A DNA stretch of 64,000 nt from Pseudomonas delhiensis (GTDB lineage: Bacteria > Pseudomonadota > Gammaproteobacteria > Pseudomonadales > Pseudomonadaceae): contig NZ_FZPC01000007.1 of the NCBI RefSeq assembly GCF_900187975.1, positions 1 through 64,000 on the forward strand, given 5' to 3'. Below the pieces are notes generated by a model. It saw nothing but the letters and a program-made list of their open reading frames with translations. It had not been told where the DNA came from and did not search any database. Position 1 is the stretch's first letter, and every line of letters starts with the position of its first letter. A program made the position numbers and the translations under genes. Shown here piece by piece: positions 43,170 through 51,653 of the stretch.

Positions 43170-45137
43170 ATGAGCATGGAGCGACTCAGTCAGCAGATCG
43201 ACGCCTACGTCACCTGGAAGCGGGAACTGGTCCGGGACATCATCCGCTACCGCAGCTGGCTGGAGCAGAGCCGGCTGAACAGCGCGGACATAGACGCGCG
43301 CCTGGAGCGCGCCCTGCGCCTGCTGCGCCTGGACCACATCACCCTGGCCTTCGTCGGCGAGTTCTCCCGCGGCAAGACCGAGCTGATCAACAGCCTGTTC
43401 TTCTCCGAGTACGGCCAGCGCATGCTGCCGTCCCAGGCCGGGCGCACCACCATGTGCCCCACCGAGATCTTCTTCGACCCGCGCTCCGAACGCCCCTACA
43501 TCCGCCTGCTGCCCATCGAGACGCGGGTGGCCGACGCCAGCATCGCCCGCTTCAAGCAGGTGCCGCGGCACTGGGTGAACATCCCCCTGGACACCTCCGA
43601 CCCGGCCAACATGGCCCAGGCCTTTGCGCAGATCGCCCGGACCAAGAGCCTGCCGGTGGAGCAGGCGATCCAGCTCGGCTTCCTCCCGGACATGCTCGAA
43701 GCCGCCGAACGCCCCGGCCACGTGCGCGTGCCGGCCTGGCGCCACGCCCTGGTCAACTTCGACCACCCGCTGCTGCGCCAGGGCCTGCGCATCCTCGACA
43801 CCCCCGGGCTGAACGCCCTGGGCAGCGAGCCGGAACTGACCCTGTCGATGCTGCCCAGCGCCCAGGCGGTGGTCTTCCTGCTGGCCGCCGACACCGGCGT
43901 CACCGCCTCGGACCTGGCGGTCTGGCAGGAGCACGTGCGGCACCTGGTGGAAGACGGCCAGTGCACCCTGTACGCGGTGCTGAACAAGATCGACGTGCTC
44001 TGGGACGACCTGGCCGGCGAGGCCTTCGTGCAGAACGCCATCCAGCGCGTGCGCGACGCCACCGCGCGGCAGTTGGGCATCGCCCGCGACGCGGTGCTGC
44101 CGCTGTCGGCCAAGCAGGCGCTGCTGGCCAAGGTGCGCAAGGACGGCGAACTGCTCGCCCGCAGCCAGCTGGAAAGCCTGGAGAACCTGCTCTGCGAACG
44201 CATAGTGGCGGACAAGGAGCGCCTGCTGGAAGGCGCCGTGCTCGGCCAGGTGCTGGCCCTGCTGAACAACAGCCAGCACAGCCTGCGCGCCCGCCTGGAG
44301 CGCCTGCGCGAGCAGCAGGCGCTGCTCGAGGGCCAGCAGCAGGACAGCGGCCAGCTGCTGTTCGAGCTGACCGCGCGGACCAAGGAGGACCACGGCCGGC
44401 ATCACCGCCGCCTGCTCAACCTGAAGACCAACCAGCGCCTGCTGCGCCGCCAGGGCGAACTGCTCGGCCAGACCGTGCGCGCCGAACGCCTGGAGCGGCA
44501 CCTGGCCAAGGTCCACGAGAAACTGCGCGGCAGCTGGACCACCCTGGGCATCAACCAGGCCATCCTGAACTTCTTCCAGGCCGTGGAGGGCGACCTGCAC
44601 AGCCTGCAGCACGAGGCCGAGCTGGGCAACCGCATGGTCGAGGCCATCTACCAGCGGCACAACCAGGAAAACCCGCTGAACGCCCTGGACGCCCCGCGCT
44701 TCGACGTCGCCGGCTACCAGCGCGAACTGGCCCGGCTGCGCGACCAGGCCGACCGCTTCCGCCTGCAGCTCAAGACCCTGCTCACCGAACAGCGCCTGCT
44801 GACACGGCGCTTCATCGCCACCCTGGCCCAGGAGGTGATCCTGCTGCACCAGCGCGTGCGCGAGGAAGTCGAGCGCTGGGCCACCGACGCCCTGATGCCG
44901 CTGATGCAGTACACCCTGGAGAACAAGCAGTTGCTGGAAACCCACATGCTGCGCCTGAAGGCCCTGGCCCAGGAAACCCAGCAGGTGCGCCAGCGCGCGC
45001 TGCTCATGGCGCGCTACCAGGAAGAGCTGGAGAAACAGTTGGCCGAAGCCTCGGACATCCTCCGCCTGCTGCGCCGCCCCTCGCCGCTGCAACGCCAGGC
45101 CCGCGTGGTCGCCCTGCCCGGCTCGCAGCGCGCCTGA
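43170..45137 (+). CDS. Dynamin-like GTPase
   Basis: The 655-residue large GTPase resembles bacterial dynamin-like proteins. The G1 loop GEFSRGKT is at residues 63-70, a threonine-containing switch region TTMCPT at 93-98, G3 DTPG at 210-213 and G4 NKID at 272-275. After the GTPase domain (about residues 55-325) come long charged helices rich in Arg, Gln, Leu and Glu (about 360-640), likely a stalk. No clear transmembrane segment is visible, so membrane contact would be peripheral. AGGA lies 9 bases before the start. Codon use matches the core genome. In PAO1 as I know it yggU is followed directly by metX, so this gene is accessory. Function unknown; membrane remodelling or defence are possible. 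Confidence 0.85.
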   Translation: MSMERLSQQIDAYVTWKRELVRDIIRYRSWLEQSRLNSADIDARLERALRLLRLDHITLAFVGEFSRGKTELINSLFFSEYGQRMLPSQAGRTTMCPTEIFFDPRSERPYIRLLPIETRVADASIARFKQVPRHWVNIPLDTSDPANMAQAFAQIARTKSLPVEQAIQLGFLPDMLEAAERPGHVRVPAWRHALVNFDHPLLRQGLRILDTPGLNALGSEPELTLSMLPSAQAVVFLLAADTGVTASDLAVWQEHVRHLVEDGQCTLYAVLNKIDVLWDDLAGEAFVQNAIQRVRDATARQLGIARDAVLPLSAKQALLAKVRKDGELLARSQLESLENLLCERIVADKERLLEGAVLGQVLALLNNSQHSLRARLERLREQQALLEGQQQDSGQLLFELTARTKEDHGRHHRRLLNLKTNQRLLRRQGELLGQTVRAERLERHLAKVHEKLRGSWTTLGINQAILNFFQAVEGDLHSLQHEAELGNRMVEAIYQRHNQENPLNALDAPRFDVAGYQRELARLRDQADRFRLQLKTLLTEQRLLTRRFIATLAQEVILLHQRVREEVERWATDALMPLMQYTLENKQLLETHMLRLKALAQETQQVRQRALLMARYQEELEKQLAEASDILRLLRRPSPLQRQARVVALPGSQRA

Positions 45138-45198
45138 ACTTGGTTTTTTCAGGCAGACTCCCTATTCTCGAAAGTCCTATCGATGGGGAGCACTGCCC

Positions 45199-45393
45199 AT
45201 GTCGAACTACAATCTGATCTCCAACCCCAACGAACCCAGCGAAGAGCAGTTGTCCGATCTGCTGAGCGAGGTGCGCCAGGCCGCCCGGCAGCGTATCTCC
45301 CGCGTCGACCAGCAACTCAGGGCATCATTGAATGCCGCTTTCGAAGAAAGCCGCAAACGCCGAGACCAGCGCCCCCAGCCCAACAAAGCCTGA
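45199..45393 (+). CDS. Small helical protein, possible antitoxin
   Basis: The 64-residue acidic-then-basic protein is predicted helical: SEEQLSDLLSEVRQAARQR followed by a Lys/Arg-rich end. GGGGAG precedes the start at good spacing. The stop is 3 bases before the start of a zeta-toxin-like kinase, so the two are almost certainly translated together. Size, position and coupling fit an antitoxin. I see no DNA-binding motif and do not recognise a named family, so this is inference from context. Confidence 0.65.
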   Translation: MSNYNLISNPNEPSEEQLSDLLSEVRQAARQRISRVDQQLRASLNAAFEESRKRRDQRPQPNKA

Positions 45394-45396
45394 GCC

Positions 45397-46002
45397 ATGG
45401 ACAAGCCCAGGCTGATCGTTTTTGCCGGCCCCAATGGCTCTGGCAAAACCTCCATCACCGAGCAGCTTCGCGAGCATCAGTGGCTGGAAGGCTGTGTCTT
45501 CATCAATCCGGATGAAATCGCCGAGCGGGAGTTCGGTGGCTGGAACTCCGAGGAGGCGGCCATCGAGGCGGCCAACAAGGCCCAGCGACTGCGAGAAAAA
45601 GCCCTGGTCGAGGGGACCAGCCTGGCTTTCGAGACTGTACTTTCAACCGATGACAAACTGGACTTCATCGCTCGGGCCAAGGATGCCGGCTATTTCGTCA
45701 GGGTGTTTTTCGTCAGCACTACCCACCCGGCCATCAACGCCTCGCGCATCACTTTCCGCTATATGGATGGCGGCCACGAGGTGCGCATCAGCAAGATCGT
45801 CTCGCGCTACTTCAAGTCCATCGTCAACTGTGATGCGCTGGCCAACTGGGTCGACCGACTCTACGTGTTCGACAACTCAGTGGACCAACAGAAACCTCGC
45901 CTGCTGTTCAGAACCCGCGACGGGCGACTTTCCAAATGCTACTGCGATGAATCAGATACTCCGGAATGGGCGTTGAAAATCCGCCAGAACCTGCCTGGCT
46001 GA
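45397..46002 (+). CDS. Zeta-toxin-like P-loop kinase
   Basis: The 201-residue protein belongs to the zeta-toxin/COG4185 group. These kinases phosphorylate UDP-N-acetylglucosamine in well-studied zeta toxins. Walker A AGPNGSGKTS is at 10-19. INPDEIAERE and TSLAFETVLS match the substrate-side acidic and arginine/threonine segments. RVFFVSTTHP and the SRY...RLYVFDNS end are also shared. Its codons use clearly more A and T in third positions than neighbouring genes, a sign of later acquisition. It pairs with the 64-residue gene upstream and sits just before metX. The activity of this branch is not proven. Confidence 0.82.
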   Translation: MDKPRLIVFAGPNGSGKTSITEQLREHQWLEGCVFINPDEIAEREFGGWNSEEAAIEAANKAQRLREKALVEGTSLAFETVLSTDDKLDFIARAKDAGYFVRVFFVSTTHPAINASRITFRYMDGGHEVRISKIVSRYFKSIVNCDALANWVDRLYVFDNSVDQQKPRLLFRTRDGRLSKCYCDESDTPEWALKIRQNLPG

Positions 46003-46068
46003 GCGACCTTGCCCTCTATGGCGGTGCTCTTTAGACTGGCGCCCTCCTTTTATTCATGAGCTGGGTCG

Positions 46069-47208
46069 ATGCCAACAGTCTTCCCCGAAGATTCCGTCGG
46101 TCTGGTCTCTCCCCAGACGCTGCACTTCAGCGAACCCCTGGCCCTGGCCAGCGGCAGGACGCTGCCCGAATACCAGCTGGTGATCGAGACCTACGGCGAG
46201 CTGAACGCCACGGCGAGCAACGCCGTGCTGATCTGCCACGCGCTTTCCGGCCATCACCACGCCGCCGGCTACCACAGCCCCGACGAGCGCAAGCCGGGCT
46301 GGTGGGACAGCTGCATCGGCCCGGGCAAGGCCATCGACACCCGCAAGTTCTTCGTGGTCGCGCTGAACAACCTCGGCGGCTGCAACGGCTCTACCGGCCC
46401 CACCAGCCTCGACCCGGCCACCGGCCGCGTCTACGGCTCCGACTTCCCGGTGGTCACCGTGGAAGACTGGGTCAACAGCCAGGCGCGCCTGGCCGACCGC
46501 CTGGGCATCGCGCAATGGGCCGCGATCGTCGGCGGCAGCCTCGGCGGCATGCAGGCGCTGCAGTGGACCATCAGCTACCCCGAGCGGGTGCGCCACTGCC
46601 TGTGCATCGCCAGCGCGCCCAAGCTCTCGGCGCAGAACATCGCCTTCAACGAAGTGGCGCGCCAGGCCATCCTCTCCGACCCGGAGTTCCTCGGCGGGCA
46701 CTTCCAGGAACAGGGCGTGATACCGCGCCACGGCCTGCGCCTGGCGCGCATGGTCGGGCACATCACCTACCTGTCCGATGACGCCATGGGCGAGAAGTTC
46801 GGCCGCGACCGCAAGGCCGAGAAGCTCAACTACGACCTCTACAACGTCGAGTTCCAGGTCGAGAGCTACCTGCGCTACCAGGGCGAGGAGTTCTCCACCC
46901 GCTTCGACGCCAACACCTACCTGCTGATGACCAAGGCGCTGGACTACTTCGACCCGGCCTCCGCCCACGACGGCGACCTGGTGCGCACCCTGTCCGGGGT
47001 GAAGGCGGACTTCTGCGTGATGTCCTTCACCACCGACTGGCGCTTCTCGCCGGCGCGCTCGCGGGAGATCGTCGACGCCCTGATCGCGGCGAAGAAGAAC
47101 GTCTGCTACCTGGAGATCGACGCGCCCCAGGGCCACGACGCCTTCCTCATGCCGATCCCCCGCTACCTGCAGGCCTTCAGCGCCTACATGAACCGCATCA
47201 GCGTATAA
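46069..47208 (+). CDS. metX: Homoserine O-acyltransferase MetX
   Basis: MetX activates homoserine for methionine synthesis. Proteobacterial enzymes of this type may use succinyl-CoA or acetyl-CoA, and pseudomonad ones are usually succinyl-specific. The 379-residue alpha/beta-hydrolase has the nucleophile Ser in [13 protein letters not shown], the Asp in [11 protein letters not shown] and the His in [24 protein letters not shown] is the family segment. It lies 9 bp before metW. Confidence 0.96.
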   Translation: MPTVFPEDSVGLVSPQTLHFSEPLALASGRTLPEYQLVIETYGELNATASNAVLICHALSGHHHAAGYHSPDERKPGWWDSCIGPGKAIDTRKFFVVALNNLGGCNGSTGPTSLDPATGRVYGSDFPVVTVEDWVNSQARLADRLGIAQWAAIVGGSLGGMQALQWTISYPERVRHCLCIASAPKLSAQNIAFNEVARQAILSDPEFLGGHFQEQGVIPRHGLRLARMVGHITYLSDDAMGEKFGRDRKAEKLNYDLYNVEFQVESYLRYQGEEFSTRFDANTYLLMTKALDYFDPASAHDGDLVRTLSGVKADFCVMSFTTDWRFSPARSREIVDALIAAKKNVCYLEIDAPQGHDAFLMPIPRYLQAFSAYMNRISV

Positions 47209-47217
47209 GGAAGCCCC

Positions 47218-47838
47218 ATGCGCGCCGACCTGGAAATCATCCAAGACTGGATCCCCGCCGGCAGCCGGGTGCTCGACCTGGGCTGCGGCGACGGCGAACT
47301 GCTCGCCTGGCTGGCCGAACACAAGCAGGTGACTGGCTACGGCCTGGAGATCGACAGCGAAAACATCGCCAGATGCGTCGAACGCGGCGTGAACGTCATC
47401 GAGCAGGACCTGGACAAGGGCCTCGGCAGCTTCGCCAGCAACAGCTTCGACGTGGTAGTCATGACCCAGGCCCTGCAGGCCGTGCACTACCCGGACAGGA
47501 TCCTCGAGGAAATGCTCCGCGTCGGCCGCACCTGCATCATCACCTTCCCCAACTTCGGCCACTGGCGCTGCCGCTGGTACCTGGCGCGCAACGGCCGCAT
47601 GCCGGTGTCGGAATTCCTCCCCTACACCTGGTACAACACGCCGAACATCCACTTCTGCACCTTCAAGGACTTCGAGGCGCTGTGCCGCGAGAAGCGCCTG
47701 CGGGTGCTCGACCGCCTGGCGGTGGACCGTGACCACCGTCATCGCTGGTCCTGCCGAGTTTGGCCTAATCTGTTGGGTGAAATCGGCATCTACCGGGTCA
47801 GCGGTCCAAGCCTGCCGGACCACCGCATCGCCGTCTGA
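47218..47838 (+). CDS. metW: Methionine biosynthesis protein MetW
   Basis: MetW is a class I methyltransferase-like partner of MetX, required for full homoserine acylation in several proteobacteria. The 206-residue protein has the SAM-binding motif RVLDLGCGDGELL, the acidic GLEIDSENI and VVMTQALQAV. The C-terminal part with NTPNIHFCTFKDFEAL is typical. It follows metX in the conserved metXW operon. Confidence 0.94.
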   Translation: MRADLEIIQDWIPAGSRVLDLGCGDGELLAWLAEHKQVTGYGLEIDSENIARCVERGVNVIEQDLDKGLGSFASNSFDVVVMTQALQAVHYPDRILEEMLRVGRTCIITFPNFGHWRCRWYLARNGRMPVSEFLPYTWYNTPNIHFCTFKDFEALCREKRLRVLDRLAVDRDHRHRWSCRVWPNLLGEIGIYRVSGPSLPDHRIAV

Positions 47839-47873
47839 ACCGCCCGGGGCCCCGAAACCCAGGAGAAGAAACC

Positions 47874-48296
47874 ATGCGCCGCCTAGCCTCCCTGCTGTTC
47901 TGCCTGTTCCTGGCCCTGCCGGCCTTCGCCGAGCAGGCCACCACGCTGGGGGACCTCAAGGTCCACTACAGCGTCTACAACTCCAGCTTCCTCCAGCCCA
48001 AGGTCGCCGCGGCCGTCGGCGTGGTGCGCAGCAAGGCCCAGGGCGTGGTCAACATCGTGCCGCTGGACGCCAGCGGCAAGCCGGCCCAGGTCACCGTCTC
48101 CGGCACCGCCAAGAACCTCATGGGCCAGTCGACCCCGCTGACCTTCAAGCGGGTGGTCGAGGAAGGCGCGGTCTACCACATCGCCCAGTTCCCCATCGAA
48201 GGCCGTGACACCCTGACCTTCGACATCCAGGTACAAAAGGGCTCCGAAGCCCCGCAAAGCTTCGAGTTCATGCAGGAAATCTACCCAGACGAATGA
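47874..48296 (+). CDS. DUF4426 periplasmic protein
   Basis: The 140-residue protein has a signal peptide ending AFA before EQ ([19 protein letters not shown]). The mature part is beta-rich and shows the DUF4426 pattern, with [17 protein letters not shown] near its start. Function is unknown. It sits between metW and rdgB as in P. aeruginosa (PA0388) and overlaps the rdgB start by four bases (ATGA). Confidence 0.88.
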   Translation: MRRLASLLFCLFLALPAFAEQATTLGDLKVHYSVYNSSFLQPKVAAAVGVVRSKAQGVVNIVPLDASGKPAQVTVSGTAKNLMGQSTPLTFKRVVEEGAVYHIAQFPIEGRDTLTFDIQVQKGSEAPQSFEFMQEIYPDE

Positions 48297-48886
48297 TCAA
48301 GCTCGACCAACTGGTGCTGGCCAGTCACAACGCCGGCAAACTCAAGGAGCTCCAGGCCATGCTGGGCGCCCACGTGAAGGTGCGCTCCATCGGCGAGTTC
48401 AGCGACGTGGAGCCGGAGGAAACCGGCCTGTCCTTCGTCGAGAACGCCATCCTCAAGGCGCGCAACGCCGCGCGCATCTCCGGGCTGCCGGCGCTGGCCG
48501 ACGACTCGGGCCTGGCGGTGGACCATCTCGGCGGCGCGCCGGGCATCTACTCCGCGCGCTACGCCGACGGCAAGGGTGACGCGGCGAACAACGCCAAGCT
48601 GCTGGACGCCCTGCGCGAGGTGCCGGACGAAGAGCGCGGCGCGCAGTTCGTCAGCGTCCTGGCCCTGGTGCGGCACGCCGACGACCCGCTGCCGATCCTT
48701 TGCGAAGGCATCTGGGAAGGCAGCATCCTGCGCGAGGCCCGCGGCGAGCACGGCTTCGGCTACGACCCGCTGTTCTGGGTACCCGAAAGCGGCTGCTCCA
48801 GCGCCGAACTGCCCCCCGAGCAGAAGAACCGCCTGAGCCACCGCGCCCGCGCCATGGCCCTGCTGAAGCAGCGGCTGGGGTTATGA
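48293..48886 (+). CDS. rdgB: Non-canonical purine NTP pyrophosphatase RdgB
   Basis: RdgB hydrolyses dITP, XTP and related nucleotides to keep them out of DNA. The 197-residue Ham1-family protein has the nucleotide-binding [31 protein letters not shown] and [11 protein letters not shown] motifs. It overlaps DUF4426 at its start and runs up to the hemW region. A hairpin repeat begins five bases after its stop. Confidence 0.96.
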   Translation: MIKLDQLVLASHNAGKLKELQAMLGAHVKVRSIGEFSDVEPEETGLSFVENAILKARNAARISGLPALADDSGLAVDHLGGAPGIYSARYADGKGDAANNAKLLDALREVPDEERGAQFVSVLALVRHADDPLPILCEGIWEGSILREARGEHGFGYDPLFWVPESGCSSAELPPEQKNRLSHRARAMALLKQRLGL

Positions 48887-48890
48887 AGGC

Positions 48891-48958
48891 AGCGGCGAGC
48901 CACAAGCCGCAAGCGACAAGTGAAAGCATGGACAGCTTGCAGCTTGAAGCTCGCCGCT
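48891..48958. repeat. Hairpin repeat covering the hemW start codon
   Basis: Arms at 48891-48914 and 48935-48958 pair over 21 of 24 positions (AGCGGCGAGC at the outer end, GCAAGC at the inner end). The loop is 20 bases. The loop holds the ATG at 48928 that best fits HemW. The arm sequence is the same family as the repeat before rsmE at 11870. In mRNA the stem would enclose the hemW ribosome-binding area. Confidence 0.85.
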
Positions 48959-50094
48959 TTCAGCTGCCGCCCCTGGCGGCTTATGTCCATATCCCCTGGT
49001 GCGTGCGCAAATGCCCGTACTGCGACTTCAACTCCCACGCCGCCGGCCCGGAGCTACCCGAGGACGCCTACGTCCAGGCGCTGCTGGCCGACCTGGCGGC
49101 TGACCGGCGGCACGTCCACGGGCGCAAGCTGACCTCGATCTTCTTCGGCGGCGGCACCCCCAGCCTGTTCTCCGCCCAGGCCCTGGACCGCATCCTCGAA
49201 GGCCTGGAGCGCGAAGTCGGTTTCGAGCCAGGCATCGAGATCACCCTGGAAGCCAACCCCGGCACCTTCGAGCAGGCCAAGTTCGCCGGCTACCGGGCCC
49301 TGGGCATCAACCGCCTGTCCATCGGCGTGCAGAGCTTCCAGGCCGACAAGCTCAAGGCCCTGGGCCGCATCCACGACGGCGGCGAGGCCGTGCGCGCGGC
49401 GGACATGGCGCGCCGCGCCGGCTTCGACAACTTCAACCTGGACCTGATGCACGGCCTGCCGCAGCAGAGCGTGGCCGACGCCCTGGCCGACCTGGAGCAG
49501 GCCATCGCCCTGGCCCCGACGCACCTGTCCTGGTACCAGCTGACCATGGAGCCGAACACGGTGTTCTGGAGCCAGCCGCCGGAACTGCCGGAAGACGACG
49601 CCCTGTGGGAAATCCAGGAAGCCGGCCAGGCCCGCCTGGCGCAGGCGGGCTACCGGCAGTACGAGACCTCGGCCTACGCCCGCGACGGCCTGCGCGCCCG
49701 GCACAACCTCAACTACTGGACCTTCGGCGACTTCCTCGGCCTGGGCGCCGGCGCCCACGCCAAGCTGAGCAGCCCGCAGGGCCGCATCCTGCGCACCTGG
49801 AAGACGCGCCTGCCGAAGGACTACCTGAACCCGGCCAAGGCCTTCCAGGCCGGCGAGCGCGAACTGGTGGCGGCCGACCTGCCCTTCGAGTTCATGATGA
49901 ACGCCCTGCGCCTGGTGGACGGCGTCCCGGTGGAGCTGTTCGAGCAACGCACCGGCCTGCCCCTGCAAGCCATCGCCGAAGCCTGCCGCGAAGCCCGCGC
50001 CCAGGGCCTGCTGGCCGAGGACGACGAGCGCCTGCGGCCGACCGAGCGCGGCCAACTGTTCCTCAACGACCTGCTGCAGCAGTTCCTGCCCTGA
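48928..50094 (+). CDS. hemW: Radical SAM heme chaperone HemW
   Basis: HemW is a radical-SAM family protein that binds and delivers heme. It was earlier annotated as an oxygen-independent coproporphyrinogen oxidase. The iron-sulfur motif in VHIPWCVRKCPYCDFNSH has the CxxxCxxC pattern. FFGGGTPSLFS and LDLMHGLPQQ are family segments. I prefer ATG 48928 because it gives the same short N-terminus as P. aeruginosa before LPPLAxYVHIPW. An upstream ATG at 48883 overlaps the rdgB stop and would add 15 residues translated from a repeat. It is 388 residues from the chosen start and is followed 14 bp later by a glycosyltransferase. Confidence 0.9.
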   Translation: MDSLQLEARRFQLPPLAAYVHIPWCVRKCPYCDFNSHAAGPELPEDAYVQALLADLAADRRHVHGRKLTSIFFGGGTPSLFSAQALDRILEGLEREVGFEPGIEITLEANPGTFEQAKFAGYRALGINRLSIGVQSFQADKLKALGRIHDGGEAVRAADMARRAGFDNFNLDLMHGLPQQSVADALADLEQAIALAPTHLSWYQLTMEPNTVFWSQPPELPEDDALWEIQEAGQARLAQAGYRQYETSAYARDGLRARHNLNYWTFGDFLGLGAGAHAKLSSPQGRILRTWKTRLPKDYLNPAKAFQAGERELVAADLPFEFMMNALRLVDGVPVELFEQRTGLPLQAIAEACREARAQGLLAEDDERLRPTERGQLFLNDLLQQFLP

Positions 50095-50108
50095 GGCCAG
50101 CGCGCGGC

Positions 50109-50948
50109 ATGCGAGCGACCATCGTCCTGGTGATCTACAAGGAAAAGCTCAGCGATTCGCAGAGCTTCCGCAGCCTTCTGCAGAACCAGGCCCTGCTGGC
50201 CGCCCATGACTTCAGCCTGGTCATCCACGACAACAGCCCCACGCCCCAGGCGCTGCCGCCCGGCGAATACCCCATCGCCGTGAACTACAGGCACGATCCC
50301 AGCAACCCGGGCCTCGCCGCCGCCTACAACCTGGCGCTGCGCGATGCCTGCGAGCAAGGCCACGACTGGCTGCTGCTGCTCGACCAGGACACCCGGCTGC
50401 CGGAGGCGTACTTCCGGGAGCTGACGGAGCGGGCCGACGGCCTGGCCGCCGATTGCGTCTGCCTGGTGCCGCAAGTCAGCGATGGCCAGCGCCAGGTCTC
50501 GCCCATGGACAACAGCCGCGTGCGCGCCAGCGCGGAAGGCATCGAGGCCGGCTATCGCAGGCACCAGGTGACCGCGATCAACTCCGGCGCCTGCTGGCGC
50601 ACGGCCTGGCTGGCCCGGATCGGCGGCTTCAACCCCGACTTCCCGCTGGACTACCTGGACCACTGGGCCTTCCACCACGCACTGTCCGACGGCCAGCAGG
50701 TCTACGTCATGGCCGCCCGGGTCCGGCAGAACCTCTCGATCAGCAACCGCAACCAGGTTTCCCGGGCCCGCTACGAAAGCATCTACGAGTCGGAGTACCG
50801 CTACTACAGCCAGTACCGCACCGAGCTCTTCGCCAGTTACCGGCGCCACCTGCCACTTCGCCTGATCAAGCAGCTTCTGATGTTCCGCGAGAAGAAACTG
50901 GCCTGGAAGACATTGCAGCTGCTGCTGCGAAAAACGCCTGGCGGCTGA
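50109..50948 (+). CDS. Family 2 glycosyltransferase
   Basis: The 279-residue GT-A fold enzyme is predicted to move a sugar from a nucleotide donor, resembling rhamnosyltransferases of polysaccharide synthesis. The nucleotide-binding start is ATIVLVIYKEKLSDS. The donor region is NPGLAAAYNLALRDA, followed by WLLLLDQDTRLPEAYF with the DxD-like metal motif. The acceptor-side segment INSGACWRTAWLARIGGF and DYLDHWAFHHA follow. No membrane helix is seen. It is a single gene with no sugar-synthesis neighbours, so its substrate is unknown. It starts 14 bp after hemW. Confidence 0.82.
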   Translation: MRATIVLVIYKEKLSDSQSFRSLLQNQALLAAHDFSLVIHDNSPTPQALPPGEYPIAVNYRHDPSNPGLAAAYNLALRDACEQGHDWLLLLDQDTRLPEAYFRELTERADGLAADCVCLVPQVSDGQRQVSPMDNSRVRASAEGIEAGYRRHQVTAINSGACWRTAWLARIGGFNPDFPLDYLDHWAFHHALSDGQQVYVMAARVRQNLSISNRNQVSRARYESIYESEYRYYSQYRTELFASYRRHLPLRLIKQLLMFREKKLAWKTLQLLLRKTPGG

Positions 50949-51008
50949 ACCACCCACCCGTCGCTCGGGTAAACTCCCCCGTCGACCGCCCCCGACCAAG
51001 GAGCCTGC

Positions 51009-51332
51009 ATGGACTTCGCCCTCGACCTGATCGCCAGCGCCTCCCGCTGGAGCCGCAGCCATCTGTCCGATATCGCCCTGGCGATCATGGCCACCCTGCT
51101 GGTGCTGTTCGGCCCGGCGATCAACGCCTGGGTGCAGCAGCGCATCGGCAGCCTGAACTTCGTCTTCCGCACCCTGCTGTTCGTGCTCATCTGCGCCGTG
51201 GGCTACGGCCTGGCCATGGTCTTCGTCACCCCCTGGGTGGCGCACGGCCTGAACTACTTCAACAACTACACCCTGGCGCCGGTGCTGCTGTTGCTGTTCT
51301 TCATCATCGGCATGATCGCCGACCGCAGCTGA
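51009..51332 (+). CDS. DUF3392 membrane protein
   Basis: The 107-residue protein has three hydrophobic helices: IALAIMATLLVLFGPAINAW, the TLLFVLICAVGYGLAMVFV stretch and APVLLLLFFIIGMIA. AAGGAG precedes the start. It belongs to the DUF3392 family, of unknown function, and lies where PA0384 lies in PAO1. Confidence 0.85.
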   Translation: MDFALDLIASASRWSRSHLSDIALAIMATLLVLFGPAINAWVQQRIGSLNFVFRTLLFVLICAVGYGLAMVFVTPWVAHGLNYFNNYTLAPVLLLLFFIIGMIADRS

Positions 51333-51382
51333 CGGGCCTGCTAGTGTTTCCCCAGTAGCCAACGCGCAGCTGGGGAAACGCC

Positions 51383-51637
51383 ATGAAACCGATCAAGCAC
51401 CTGTACCTGCACTTCGTCGACGGCCAGCGCCTGGCGCTGCGCTTCCCGCAGCAGAGCGAGGACCCGGTGGAGGTGGCGCAGGGCATCCGCAAGCAACTGG
51501 AGTCACCCTGCCTGAGCATCGAGGTGGATGGCGACCTGCTGCTGATCCCGCGCAGCAGCATCAAGTACCTGCAGATCACCCCGGCGCCGCTGAGCCTGCC
51601 GGACATCACCGTGGTCGGCGCCGAGTTGATCGACTGA
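51383..51637 (+). CDS. Small conserved protein of unknown function
   Basis: The 84-residue soluble protein begins MKPIKHLYLHFVDGQRLALRF and is predicted beta-rich with one helix. GGGGAAACGCC lies before the start. By position it matches PA0383, a conserved hypothetical of Pseudomonas. I recognise no domain. The next 720 bp are repeat DNA. Confidence 0.75.
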   Translation: MKPIKHLYLHFVDGQRLALRFPQQSEDPVEVAQGIRKQLESPCLSIEVDGDLLLIPRSSIKYLQITPAPLSLPDITVVGAELID

Positions 51638-51653
51638 GCGCGAGCGGCAAGCC

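Noticed and set aside
48883..48927. Earlier hemW start at the ATGA overlap with rdgB
   Set aside because: It would add 15 residues translated from the hairpin repeat, and P. aeruginosa HemW has a short N-terminus; kept as an alternative only.
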